From Thuidium tamariscinum (lineage: Eukaryota > Streptophyta > Bryopsida > Hypnales > Thuidiaceae): a DNA stretch of 64,000 nucleotides. The stretch lies in contig OX344752.2 in the NCBI GenBank assembly GCA_947034885.2, positions 10,478,001 to 10,542,000 of the forward strand, written 5' to 3'. A program made the position numbers and the translations under genes. Within the stretch, counting starts at the first letter, position 1. The number at the start of each line of letters is the position of its first letter. Shown in pieces: positions 1 to 12,089 of this stretch. The notes below the pieces were generated by a model. The model searched no databases, was not told where the DNA came from, and saw only the letters and a list, made by a program, of their open reading frames with translations.

Positions 1-2230
1 GAGTAAAGAAATGGAAAAAGCAATAAAAAATGAGTGAAAAAAAGATAGTAAGCGAAAAAATAATGATAAATGAAATGAAATGGGGAATGAAAAATTGTAG
101 GACTTTACAATATGATTTGCACAACATCTCAAATTTTTAATATATGGACATGTATGCCACTATCTTCTCAAAGACGCAACCCATCCTTGTTTGTATTTGC
201 CCCCCCTTTTCTTCTCAAAAAATTTATAGGCCATCAATTGTTTTAAAAAAAATGATGACCTTCGAAATCACCAGTGATTTCTTTAAAAATCACAAGCCAC
301 GATCTCGTGAGATTTAATCAGAGCCATCTAAATATGAATATAGATATGGATAATATATATGTAGTATTTATACTAATACAGATATAGATATGGATAACAT
401 ATGGATATAGTATATATATTAATATGATTATGGATATAGTATTTTATACAAATATAAATATGAGTACTTGTAAATGCAAGTATAATACTAGATATGAATA
501 TTTATACGTATATGTATATTAGAGGCGAGATTGAAAATCCCATATTGATTGTGAAATACATTGGCTTGTGAAAATTACAAGAGGGGGGGGGGGGCAGCAT
601 TTTCAAAATTGGCTAAATTTTGCTCCATTGCTACTAAAAATTTCTAGTACTTAGCTATATCTCTATAGGAAAAAATCCATGAAAAAATTAAATTTTAGCT
701 AAGATTTCAACAAGTGCCAATAGAATTTGATAGCCAATTTGTTACTTCTTCTACATTGGAATTAGCATCTATGTAGTTAGTTATGGGTATTAGTATCCCC
801 ATTATCCTTTACAACTTGCAAAATCCTTTCTTCTCTAATTTTTTCAATGCCACTTTCTCTCAAGATAGCCAAAGCTGATGCTTATTTATCTTGAAGGTAG
901 CAAATTGCACTAAATCCCCTAAACTAGGTAGCATATTTCAATTATTTGTAAATTCCCCCCCACTTTGGTCATGACTTCTTTTGAAGTTGAGAAGGCAACT
1001 ATAGTTGAAGTGTCAAATTTTTTTGCAAGATACTTATATCACACAACTTTGAAAGTGGGGACTGGAAAACTCTTTTAGGCACCATTTTGATGGAAAAATA
1101 AGTTTCATACTCATTTTTATTTCAACTTTTTTAACTCAATCGGTTTTTTCACAAAACTCATGGGTCTAAACCCCGTTTTAGGATACTTTATGAATAATTC
1201 ACTTGCACTAATTTATTCTATAAACTAGTTCTAGGATCACGGGGGGCGGGGGGGGGGGATGCAAAATTTAAAATTTAATTTTTTGGGGGGTAAGTAGATG
1301 TGAGTTACTAATTTTATTGGGAATCTAAAATTCTTTTGGGTGAGTAATGAGGCATCATACCTCACGATCCACTCAAAAGGCAGGTTATAGGTTATAGGTT
1401 CCACATTCCACATCTTTCAATTTCATTTCTTAATGAAATATGACCAAAATGGGGTAGGGTGAGGTTTCCCATTGAAGACCAATTTTCTATTCCAACTACA
1501 AGTTTAGCCCGGTTATCCCATCCAATTGGTCTCTAGGTACTTGAACTTATCATTAGAACTATTTTAATAGTGCTCAATGGATTGACTTGATTTAGGTTTA
1601 GGATAACTGTCATTGAATCTTGTCATTTACACTAGAGAGTGAATTAAAACAATTTGGTTGAAATTAAAGAAATTTGCCATTCATTTCTTATGGTTCATAA
1701 TTTATTTGATAAGATTAGCTAATAAATTCCATTTCAACAATGGAATTATTTCTTTATGACAATAGGACTATTTTTTGTTGTGATTCAATGGTTGAGTATT
1801 TCTTTATAAAAGTGGGACTACCCAATTTAAATATTTTTCTTAATATTAAGGATGAACCTTAAGTAAAAAAACAAAAGTAACCATTTTTTATTCTCTTTCA
1901 AAGTTGCACATATCTTTTACAAGAAATCAATACAAACATCATTTTTGTTAAATACTAAAGTTTTAATTTTTCTCAATTAGATTCATAATATCCTTCCTTT
2001 CTATTACAACGGGTGAAATTTTTTTAGGAAAAAAATAATTACTACTTTGGTTTAGGTTTGAAGAACATTCATTTTCTTATGATTAAGGGTTTAGTATTTT
2101 CTTTTTAAAAATGAGGATACCTTATTTTTTTTCTTCTAATCTAAAACCCAAAAATCAAAATGTTTGAAACTTCCATTACATTATTTGATGCATTCATTAT
2201 AATCATAGTTAAAAATGCTTGTCTATCACA
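1..2230. other. AT-rich intergenic DNA without a gene
   Basis: No frame of useful length is open on either strand. The sequence is AT-rich with long T and A runs and looks like the decayed repeat DNA seen at 28-44 kb and 61-64 kb. It contains two isolated G-tracts (near 582-594 and 1241-1258) and an imperfect TATGGATATAG-like low-complexity stretch at 330-520. I see no RNA gene. Confidence 0.7.
330..520. repeat. AT-rich low-complexity tract
   Basis: Words such as ATATAGATATGGATA and TATACTAATA recur irregularly over about 190 bp. This is a degenerate simple repeat rather than a clean microsatellite. Confidence 0.55.
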
Positions 2231-3229
2231 CTAATTCCTTGTATTGATTTGTTATCATGATTTTAACCGGTTTTTTGTAGCAAGCAGTCACTGCATGATT
2301 AAGCGCTTGCCACCTTTGATTTGACAGGGGTTTTGGAGTTTGGAGTCCCAACCTCTCACCTCTGCTTGTTTTGCTATGTTGTGTTCAGCTTGTCTTTTGT
2401 TTTGAAGCTTAATCTCGTTTTGCTACGTTCTCTTCAGTTTGTCATTTGTTTCGGAGCTCTATCAGTTTAGCTTCTATTTCGGAGCTTGATCTTTGTACCA
2501 CTTACCTCTGTTTGCTGAATAAGGTTTTCTTCAGTTTTGTGTTAGTTGGCTAAGGGTTTAGGCATTTATATTGTTCGTTTAGGTGGACAGTGATACGTGT
2601 TGTGGAGCTCAATTTCTGTAGAACTGCTCTCAATCTCTGTTTTAGGGTGGGTTTGCGTGTGAACCCCAATGCCTCTATCAAAATGCGTTAGATTTTGAAT
2701 CCTTGGAGCGTCTTCAGTGGGCGGTGCGAGAGTCCGTCTCGTGCTTCTGGTTCATGGGGAAATTCACTCCAATGGCTACGGCAAGCACGGCGTGAAAGGA
2801 GAAGATGAAGCGCGCCGAAGGCTGTCCCTCTTGGTAACACCATTGTCTTCAGTGTGGTGTTTGTAAAATTGTTTTATTCCGTTCAGGGTTTACATGTCGC
2901 AACATTGTTTTCAGTGACATTTGTATGCTTTCATTGAATCTGTGAATTCAATTGAATGCTGTCATCGAATCTGTGAATCCAGTTTCAAGTTTAGGAGGAG
3001 CAAACCCCAGTGGTCAATTGTACTATCTGTACAAATTTGTACGTGGCGTATAGGAATTTGTGCGGTGAGTTCCACCTCTATCTCTTGCATTCAATCTGAG
3101 TTGTTTCAATACTTGATATGTTGATTATGTATGGCGGCTAAGTACGAGGGCTGATGTTTTGATTTTGTTGTTTAGGGTAGTATAGGCAATTACATTTTGA
3201 TTTTGGTGTTGCTGCAGTTTAGGCACACA
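2231..3229 (+). other. 5' flank and probable leader of the SUVR-like gene
   Basis: Base composition changes here from AT-rich to TC-rich, with repeated words such as TTCGGAGCT and CAGTTTGTC, as in a plant promoter or untranslated leader. Short ATGs (for example at 2756 and 2807) open only brief frames. A TTTAG just before the chosen start at 3230 could be a leader-intron acceptor. I cannot place the transcription start. Confidence 0.35.
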
Positions 3230-6200
3230 ATGGCACGGGTGAGAGGTAGAGGCACTAGCAGCGTGATACGGACGCGGGCACCTACACTCCCTCAAATTGA
3301 ACCCCAAGTTGAACAAGACGAGAGCGATTACAATTTGAGCAGCGAAGAGAGCTCTGGCACTAGCAATGACAACAAGGGTGAGGAGGAGGGGGGTGAAGAC
3401 GGTGAGGAGGGCAAGGAAGAGGACGACGAGGAGGGCGAGAAGTTCACTGGAGGATTAGCAGCAAGGAGTGACGCTGCAACGGAATTCCGCGCAGCCATCC
3501 AGCAGTCTCGATCAACCGTGGAGGATGAAGGTGATATCGTGAAACTGCATTGTAGTTGGTACACCTTTGTTTTGTTTTGTTAGGTTCCCTTGGAATTGAG
3601 AGAGAAGTACTTTTTGTAATAGTGGTTGTATTGTTTGTATCATATTGTGTCAATTTTGTACTGAAGAACTCGCTTCTGGTACAAAAGCACTTACTTGATA
3701 TTCGCTATTGCCCCTCCGGTTTCATTTTGTACTTCATATTTACTATTGTATCTCAGGTTTGTACAATTGGGTAATGGTTCAAATACTTTGTTACTTGCAA
3801 TTGTTAAGGGTTCTGGGTTTCGTACTTCATTTTTTTGGTGGTTGTTCGTGTTGTACCTGATGCTTACTACTGCCCTTTTGGTTGTATTGCTTGTATCTTT
3901 GTATTGAGGTTTGTACAGAGGGCTTGTATAGTTGAAAACCAATTTGGATACATCGGTACTCACAATTGCTTTGGGTTCTTTATTTGTACTTCATGTTTAT
4001 TGTGTTGTACTTATTGTAGGACAGTTAGTACGTTTTGTACAGGTTTCCATGTTGTTAGTACTTGAGGAAGTCGTTGCGTTATTCCAATATTTTTGTTCCT
4101 ACTAGGTTTGTATAATGTGTACATTTTTTATATACAATTTGTACTCAGTTTTACCTTTCGTACTATGTTCATATGTTTGTACCCAATGTAGATGCATAAC
4201 TTTGTTTAGGGTATTGAAGATTGCACTGTTGTGCAGAGCTTAACTCTTTGGATGGAGAAGGGGTTAGGGGATATTCTACAGCACCTTGGGAATTGCCTAG
4301 CGTATTTTGGGGTGATAGAGGAAGAGGTAGTCCTGCGTTCAGGCTCCAAGAACGAGCACAAGCTGCATTATCAAAAAAAAAAACTGGGTATTGATTTCGA
4401 ATCTTCCAATCCATTTTCTCTCTTGTAATTTATTGTTTATCCACCAGAATATATGTTGCATACGGAGTTTACAATATGCCGTGTTGGAATGTAGAGCGGA
4501 GGTCCTTCCATCCACTATGGATCCTAGTGGAGATATAGACCCTAGCAGAGATGGAGAGGATGATTTACTGGTGCAAGGCTGTGACAATTCCTTTTGTATG
4601 GGCTATGAGGAATGTACAACAGCAATACAGAACTCCATGCACACGTCCGGGTACGGGTACCTGATCCTTGAACCTTCCTTTATTTCGGTCCTCTTGTTTT
4701 TTTTTTAGTTTTTTAGTATCTTCTTATGTTCACAAATTACTAGATATATCACAATGTGCGTTTTGTTTTCTACAGTTATTTCATGTGGGTTTATTGGGAT
4801 GTAGGGAGGGTTCAAGGAAGAGACGTAGGTCAAGATTCCCAGATGCCGCCTAATACATTCAGGACCTTTTTGCTATCTGACATAACATTTTTTTAGAATA
4901 GTTGCCAAATGTAAAAATGTATACCAATTTGTGAATGTGTTTTCTTTTTGGAACGTACAGGCGTAGTGAAAAATTGAATTTTGTATGCAAAATTTGTACA
5001 AATTCTAGGATAGTTACATTACTTTCAAAATGCATGAATGAGTGCAATTTTGGTAAAATGAGCTCTTTTTGAAATGTAGAAGCATATCGCGAAAATGTAC
5101 TTTGTGTACATATTTGTATAGTCCATCATGTGCGGAATGTATAACCCGGTCAAGTTTCCGGACAGTATTTCGGAATAAGGACCGGGGTGGTGGTGACAAG
5201 ACGGACGGTGATGGTGGACATTGTGGGAATGAGAAATACCCTGGTGGAGAGGGAAGAGTTGTGGACACTATGGTCGGGGCGACTGAGGGCGATCTAGCAG
5301 CCGGTGGTTCTACTATTGTTGATGAAGGCTTTGTGGAAGGTGCTTCCGATTGTGCACCACTACTCAATGATGTTGAAGCCACTCTAATGATTGAAGCCTC
5401 TGTGGCGACAGTGCGGGGAGATGAATCCCATGGCACCTTGGATGTTGAAGCCACCGCCCGCCTTTGTGCAGAAGAAACTTTGACAACTGAAGCCTCTGTG
5501 GCGACAGTGCAGGGAGTTCAATCCCATGTCACCATGGTTGTTCCTACTGAAGCGAATGTTAGGACAGGGGCTGTTGACGAAGCCACTATGGGCGGGGCGG
5601 CTGAGTGCGTTCTAGCGGCCGTTGGATCTGTTATTGATGAAGTCTCTGTGGAAACCTCTGTGGAAGGGGCTTCCAATTGTGCACTGTTGGTTACTGATGG
5701 TGAAGGCAGTGCCCACCTTCGTGCAGAGGCCACCCCGACGACTGAAGCCACTGTGGCGATAGTGCGGGAAGATCAATCCCTTGTCACCTTGGCTGATGCA
5801 GCCCATATGAAAATGGTTGTTCCTGCTGAAGCCAATGTGGAGACAGGGGGTGAAGATAAAGTCACTCTTGATGAAGGCACTGTCGGAACCGGGGGGTTGA
5901 AGGCCACTGTGGATGCGGTGGAGGGCCAATTAGAGGTCATTGAAGGAGGTGTTGTTGAAGAAGTCACGGGGGGTGTTGTGGATGGAATTGAAAGCCTCAA
6001 TGGAAGGGGAAAAGGCGGAAGTAGTGGGAAAGAGGTGGATGATAAAAGCACAGGTGGAGAGCGCAAGGACAGAGAGGGAGTGGATGCACAAACCAGTGGA
6101 GGAGAAGGTGAAGATGCGACTCCTGGAGGAGGACCAGCAACAAGATCCGGGTATGATATCCCTAAAGACCTCTGTCATACTGTCTAGTCTTTTTGAGTCC

Positions 6201-7796
6201 ATAACATGCAAGAGGAATTTTTGATTGTATGTGATTTCTGTTGAATGTAGGGGGAAGAGGCAGAGGTCTAAAGACACGGGGAAGAAAAAACGAACTAAGA
6301 AGCCCAAGCTCAGTAGACCTAAAGTGAGCAAATCAGCACCAATCAATTATGCCCCGACGGCACCCTCTCGCCAAGTGTAATTTTCAATGTACAGTTTTGT
6401 TAGTTTTGTTATTCTAGAATATTAGATCCGCTATTACCGGCTTACATGTTTTGGAAGTTGTATTTCTGTCCCTAGGAACAATGTTGGTATGATGCACGCG
6501 ACTTGTCCAACGGATTAGAAAGATTTCCAATCACGGTATGTGTACCAAGCACGGAATTCCGTGCTTTAGAGGAATTTACTTATTGTAATCAATCTAGAAT
6601 ATCTATATTTGTATCTAAGATTCTGGATACAGTGAAAATGGATTCCCCCGCTTCTTGCCAATGCGGTGAGTGTTGTCATAGGCATGCCTGTTGTCCAATT
6701 CCAAAGCTTTTGCGCTTACCATACAACAGGCGAGGTCGTCTCTGGAGTTCCATCCTAAAAGAATATGTAAGTTTTTCTTTGATTGAAAAGATAGTGTTCA
6801 TTTGGTGGCACTGTACATTTTTTTGCTACCTTTAAAATCATACGATGTATCTTGCGTGTTGGAATTGTATTGAATTATGCAGTTGGTATTGACTATTTAT
6901 TTGTACACTTGACAGATATTGAAGGAAGAGGCGACATTCTGCAAAGTACGATGTTGTAAGGAGCAGGGTTCAACTTGCCTTAGTCATACGAATAGATATT
7001 TCCTTCTCGAATGCAATGACTCCTGCACAAGTCGTCTTTCCCATGGCAACAGAGTAGTTCGGAAGGGATTACGCTTTCCCATTGAGGTTTTTTGGACTGG
7101 AGAGAAGGGTTGGGGATTACGGTCGAAGAAGCGAATCCGCAAGGGGACTTTTATCTTTGATTATATAGGAGAGATCATTACAAACACTGAGGTCATGCAA
7201 CGTAGAGCTTCTTCAAGATTGGGGGAATCAGATGCGTTTACGTTAGCGATGGATGCTGATTGGGAATCCGAGCAAGTGGTGAGTAATGATATGGCATTGT
7301 CCATAGACAGCACTGTCTATGGAAATGTCAGTAGATTTCTAAACCACAGGTATCTTCCATATATTGTACCCTGTAACTTGTGATTTTGAACTGCATTTGT
7401 TGATTCTACAGGTTGATGGTACAATATATACAAATCTGTAGTATAAACTGTACAATTTGATGCTTCGTTGTACTTATTCTACTTCAAATTTCCACTTCGA
7501 ATCTCATTAGATGTAGTGGTTTGACCCTAAGATGTGAAGACACCAACCTTATTGATGTGCCCGTCCGAGTGAGCAAAGAAGATGGAAGACTCTATCGTGT
7601 TGCTTTCTTTGCACAAATAGACATTCCAGCTTTGGAAGAATTCACGTGGGATTATGGCTGTTCCTTTGGAACGCCAGAAGTGGATTCTGTTGTTCCCTTC
7701 CATTGTAAGTGCGGTAGCACCCACTACCGTGACACAGTAACTGGCAATCACCCAATTCATCTCACCACCAATGTCTTGCCATCATGTGCAAACTGA
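3230..7796 (+). CDS. SUVR-like SET-domain histone lysine methyltransferase
   Basis: Probable H3K9-type histone methyltransferase acting on chromatin. Exons: 3230-3530, 4237-4387, 4495-4650, 5122-6150, 6251-6374, 6476-6766, 6916-7349, 7532-7796. All phases agree and give 916 residues. Residues 30-80 are strongly acidic. The fourth exon is Ala/Val/Gly/Glu-rich with internal repeats, and the fifth is a basic, nuclear-signal-like segment (KKKRTKKPK). The last three exons carry a cysteine-rich pre-SET region (DLSNGLERFPI, CQCGECC, GNRVV) and a SET domain with KGWGLR, DYIGEI, DADWESE, YGNVSRFLNHRCED and EFTWDYG. These are the SUVR1/2/4 subgroup forms of the SAM-binding and catalytic motifs. The post-SET region reads CKCGSTHY, with Tyr where the last zinc-binding Cys is usual, and the Cys usually preceding GNRVV is His. 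No WIYLD domain is visible. The family call for the last three exons is firm; the 5' exons are my own splice model, and the start of the 5122 exon is the weakest point. Confidence 0.75.
4805..4853 (+). other. Alternative last exon with basic tail
   Basis: After an acceptor ending in GATGTAG, this stretch reads EGSRKRRRSRFPDAA and then a stop. Its phase fits the donor at 4650 exactly as the exon at 6251 fits the donor at 6150. Using it would give a short 218-residue acidic protein with a basic tail and no SET domain. The resemblance to the 6251 exon (KRQRSK...) suggests an exon-pair duplication. It is either an alternative terminal exon or a relic. Confidence 0.45.
5270..5930 (+). repeat. Degenerate coding repeats inside the SUVR-like gene
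   Basis: Two or three copies of a roughly 110-residue unit lie in frame. Recurring pieces are EAT..TEASVATV, VVPTEANV/VVPAEANV and GA(S/A)(D/N)CALL. At the DNA level the phrases GAAGCCTCTGTGGCGACAGTGC and TGGTTGTTCCTGCTGAAGC-like words recur. The unit is compositionally biased (Ala, Val, Glu, Thr) and matches no domain I know. Confidence 0.65.
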
Positions 7797-7934
7797 TACC
7801 ATACGTTCCATTGTGGACCCTAAACTTTTGTGGATATCAGAACGAATTCACTAGTTCTGGGTGGGTGAGTACTGAGTAGGTAACATATTTTAAACTACTT
7901 CCAACACATGTTCATAATTGTGGTACTTCTGGAA

Positions 7935-8243
7935 GGCAAAAAAGGCGAAATACAAGACATTCGTATGTTAGCATTAAGCCAATTAATGGCCAGGGGTACT
8001 CATAGTAGACGTACATTTCTATCTCCAGTTTATTCCATTTTTACAAAGTTAGTATGTTTTGTACAAAATTGTACGTAGAATACCAATGAAAGGCATGAAA
8101 GCCAAAAGACAAGACGTTTATGTCTCAAGAATAAGCCAATTAATGGCAAGGGGTGCTTACAAAAGACATCTCCATCTCTAGTCTTGCACATTTTTACAAG
8201 GTTACTATATTTTGTACAAAATTGTACATAGAGTACCACATGT
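7935..8243. repeat. Tandem duplication of about 150 bp
   Basis: Copy 1 spans about 7935-8085 and copy 2 about 8101-8243. Both contain AAGCCAATTAATGGC, a TTTTTACAA segment and the word TTTTGTACAAAATTGTAC (8057-8074 and 8210-8227). It lies downstream of the SUVR-like stop codon and is non-coding. Confidence 0.8.
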
Positions 8244-8490
8244 AAATGTGTTGCAAAGTATTGTGACAAGATAAACTTGTAAACAAATGAATATATGCAT
8301 ATACATGTTAGAAGTGAATCAAGTTTACTGTTGAATTACAAAAGAATATGGAATCCATGAACTAACCCTGGAACAATATCTTGAAGATTGTACTTTAGAA
8401 AAAAACCCACCCTACAACAGATTGTTTCCTTCTGTCTTTTAAGGCTGTGCATATCGTATTATGGCCTGCATTTGTTGTCACTGTGCAGCT

Positions 8491-9226
8491 GGGTCATTGC
8501 AAGAAACGGCGTTCAAAAAGCGTAGCGTTTCAATAGTACTCCCCCTTTTTCTTTAGGAGTACTATTTAATTAGAAAAACAATTTTTAAAAAATATGAAAA
8601 ATATGTACAATGTACACACCTCAAAGAAGAAGGTACCCTATGGAGGAAAACCTTAGGAAAATTCTCTAAGTAGGAGAACTAGAAAAGTAGAAAATCTCAT
8701 GAAAGTGGGCATAATTACATTTTAATTTGTAAAAAATAGGAAAAGCTCTTTTTCTCAAATCTAAAAATTGGCCATTTGAGAAGAGTTGATGGTGATGAGA
8801 TTTCACCAAAAAAATAATCTTAGTACTATTGTCAATGGTCAGGAATTGCGTGCAATTGGAGTGTTGTTTACATGCATGTGGAGGACATAAAATAATATAT
8901 TTTTAGAAAACTAGTTGGTAGGAATATACTTTGCTACTACGCAAATGAACCATGAAAATTTCAACTTTAGATCATTAAATTTGGGTACTCCTAACGTAGT
9001 AAAAACCCCTAAACCTCAGTTTGTGACAAATTAACAAAAATTAATTTTAAATATAAAATGATTTTTTTTAATTTCTGAAAAATAAGGGATGTAAAAACCA
9101 TCAAGTTAGAGAGGTCCAATAATTATTTCATATTCTCGAATATTTTTATTCAAAAGTTATAGCAGAAAAGAATGACGTCACTCCCATTGTGACGGAGAAT
9201 AGGACCACCGTTTCTTGCAATGACCC
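8491..9226. mobile_element. MITE-like element with terminal inverted repeats
   Basis: The ends are GGGTCATTGCAAGAAACGG at 8491 and its exact complement ending at 9226, flanked by AGCT on both sides (8487-8490 and 9227-9230). The interior is AT-rich and non-coding and resembles the element at 62377-63021: both have an AAGTAGG(A)GAACT-like segment and an AAAGTTATGGC-like segment near the right end. It is inserted in the GTAC-rich flank downstream of the SUVR-like gene. With no open frame it is presumably moved by a transposase encoded elsewhere. Confidence 0.7.
8532..8576. other. Perfect 11-bp hairpin
   Basis: AATAGTACTCC at 8532-8542 pairs with GGAGTACTATT at 8566-8576 across a T-rich loop. 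It lies inside the inverted-repeat element. It contains AGTACT, the word that is frequent in copy B. Confidence 0.7.
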
Positions 9227-9230
9227 AGCT

Positions 9231-11273
9231 GATAAGTGTGAAATACTGAAAAATAGTGCTTGGTGTTGTCATCTTCATTAGAATAATACCCCACATCCTC
9301 AACCGTGTCTTTGTGAGCGATTCCCTTGCCTTGCTCCACCTTTTCTTTCTATTGACTTTGGCAAACAATTGCATAACTTCAAAACTCGCTATTAGCAGCT
9401 CTAGTCCACTCTAACTTCTCTCAGTCTCCTTGCAGTAACTTCTCGCAGTCTCCTCTCAGTAGTGAGTAGAAGACTTTGATTTAATCGGATCTAGAAGATG
9501 AAAACTTGCCCCCTTTTGCTTCTCCACACTCTTCATGAATCCATGCAAGGAAACAACACAAGTCAGCCTTGCATTTAAGAAGGAAAGACACCCTACCTTA
9601 ACTAAACCTGTCGTCTTGTCCAACAGCAAGATGGTTAGCCTTGCAATCCAAATCGGAGGCTACAACCATAAATGAGCTTTTTGGACCTCACAACGCAATA
9701 AAATAGCAGGAGAAAATAAGCTTCGGCAAAAAGATATAAAAGAAGCAGGGAAAATAATAACTAAGCAGGCAACCTCACAACGCAATGCAATAGCACAAGC
9801 AAAGAAGATATGAAAGAAGCAAGAAAGAAAAGACAAGGACTTTGGATAGACCAAAGACAACACCATGAAGACAAATCCTGAATAGAGAGGCGGCAAATTT
9901 TTGTCACAACAATTCTGGTAGCACTTGAAATAACCTAGACACCACATAAAGAATTCATCAACAAAAATGTTAGAACTAAAAAAATGAAGAAAATGTAACT
10001 ACTCAAACAATGACAGAAATGCTAATACCAAATATATATAGTTTGGCTGTCACAATATAGTACCTAAACCGCTATATGAAAATGAGCATAGTTTTAGAGT
10101 TATACTTCAAGATGACCATGAGAGTCAACATTTCAGATGAAGAGATCGGGTGACAAAAGAGGAAAAGTCTTAGATTACACTACCCGATAGTGGACACATC
10201 CTTAGCTTTAGTGTGTACTTTTTTCAGTACAAATAGTACAATTTGTACTACAACCAGTACAAAATGTGACAGTGAACGTACATTTGAGACCTACATCTAC
10301 AGTTCTAGTACTCTATAGTCAGAATTTTGTATACATAATATTTATGTAAATCAAAGATGATTGTCCGATGAGGATTGATAAGTACTACGATTAAGACTAG
10401 AAGTACAACATAGAAGTACAAACACTACAAACATTACAGTTTTTGAACTAAATTCTTTTTGACAACTCTGAACATTGAACCTCGAATATAATAAACCTGA
10501 TATTGTAGTGTACATACTATTGGAAGCATACGAAGGTAGTGCAACAATCTACGAACATTCCTTTCACTAACGGCTATTGGTACAAATGCAGTTGTCCTAC
10601 TACAAACACTACGAACACTACAATTTTAGAATTGAATGTATTCCAACAATTTGGTGTCCTAAACTTCAGTTACCGTAAGTGCAGTTTGTACTTCTAGAAC
10701 CATAGTATAGTAGTTCAGTTTTCTACCAACATCCCTTTCACTCACCACTATCTGTGCAAATGTAGTTATCCATGTACAACGGGTACCCCTCGTACAAAAG
10801 TAGACATGAACAAATACAAAAATTGATGATATACAAGGAGATGAAGGAACTTACAAAGTGTTTTTGCAGATATTCAGTGCAGAACTTGAATTGTATTCTT
10901 GCCATTGTACAGAGGGTGAGCGCTTGAAATAGAAAGTATCCATTGTCCAACCCGAAGGGTACAACTAAGTCCAAATAGTACATTCACTTCTAGAGACTAA
11001 GAACTCGTAATTTTGTCGACTGAGATGTTCTATTTTCCCTGCACTGGAAGTTAAAATTGAATTTAGCAACCACTTGCAACACATTAAATCTTCCATCACA
11101 GTTTTTGAGAAGAGTATAGTCTAGGACCATCCTACACTAAAGTTGAATCAAATTCAATGCAATGAACGACTACAATGGGTATAACACTATAACATAGTAA
11201 GATAATAATCATTGTAGTAGGTGTATTGAAACTTAAGTGAAATGAAGCCAGTTGGAATTGCATATACAAACCT
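9231..11273. other. Non-coding stretch rich in GTAC words
   Basis: No convincing gene. The part at 10200-10990 is dense in GTACAAA, TTTGTAC and AGTAC words like those in the SUVR introns, so it probably belongs to the same unit. Short minus-strand frames near 9150-9374, 9660-9947 and 10738-10983 have no recognisable motif. Confidence 0.5.
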
Positions 11274-11636
11274 TCACATATCTTGATTAACTGACGTGCA
11301 CGAAAATGTAGAAGCTTCTGTTGCCACTACTCGCTCAAACAAGGCCTCCGTGCTCCTGACAACAGTAGTAGCGGACATATGTCTATTACTGCGAAGTCCT
11401 AAATAGTACGCAATGTCACCTTGCTTGGACGTCGGTGTTTCTGAGACATATCCGTCCGTCGAAGTAACCAAAGAATCAAACTCACAGCTCACAACAGCCA
11501 ACGAACTAGCATACAATGGAAAGTAAGCCGTGATGTATTGTTGAACGAGTCTGGAGCTACGAAATGGAAAATAATCGGTAATGCATTGTTGAACAAGTAT
11601 ACAGTTACGGAATGGAGGGTTAGGCATTGCCATCAC
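11274..11636 (-). CDS. Possible small protein or exon with an internal repeat
   Basis: An open frame of about 120 codons contains two related pieces, LVQQCITDYFPFRSS and LVQQYITAYFPLYAS, about 17 residues apart. The C-terminal half is rich in Ser and Thr. I recognise no domain. It could be an exon of a larger gene, or a chance frame over a short DNA duplication. Low confidence. Confidence 0.2.
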   Translation of the reverse strand: MMAMPNPPFRNCILVQQCITDYFPFRSSRLVQQYITAYFPLYASSLAVVSCEFDSLVTSTDGYVSETPTSKQGDIAYYLGLRSNRHMSATTVVRSTEALFERVVATEASTFSCTSVNQDM

Positions 11637-12089
11637 AGAAGTTCAACAAGTGCACAATACAAAAAACAGAGGCCATAGGCTAGAAATGAGAATGCTAACT
11701 TGAAAAACAAAAAGCCGACTATTGAAACGAGAAGGCCAACAGTGGAACCAAAACCCCTCTACACTGTCTTTTGGCGACCATCAAAACAAATGAGTTGTCA
11801 CAGGCGGGACGGGCGACAAAGCATTAGTGGCTCCGGATGTCCACAAATTCCGGTGACCATTCCCGACAACATTCTAATCAGCGAATATAATCCATCTACA
11901 TGTCATGATTAGAATTCAATAGAAAATGCCGTTACTGCACCTTCCAAGATCATTCGGTTAGATACGATGGGGCACCGCACCGTATGGACCAAATTACCAA
12001 AATGAATTTGTACAAAGAGTATTTTTTTGTACAGGACGTACTCATTAGCGGATGGAGAGGGAGTAAGTTGAATTAATACGCACTCCTTG

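Noticed and set aside
5014-5454. Minus-strand frames over the SUVR-like exons (also 5518-6346)
   Set aside because: They are antisense to a repetitive GC-rich exon, and their Ser/Pro-rich translation simply mirrors its Ala/Glu/Val/Gly codons.
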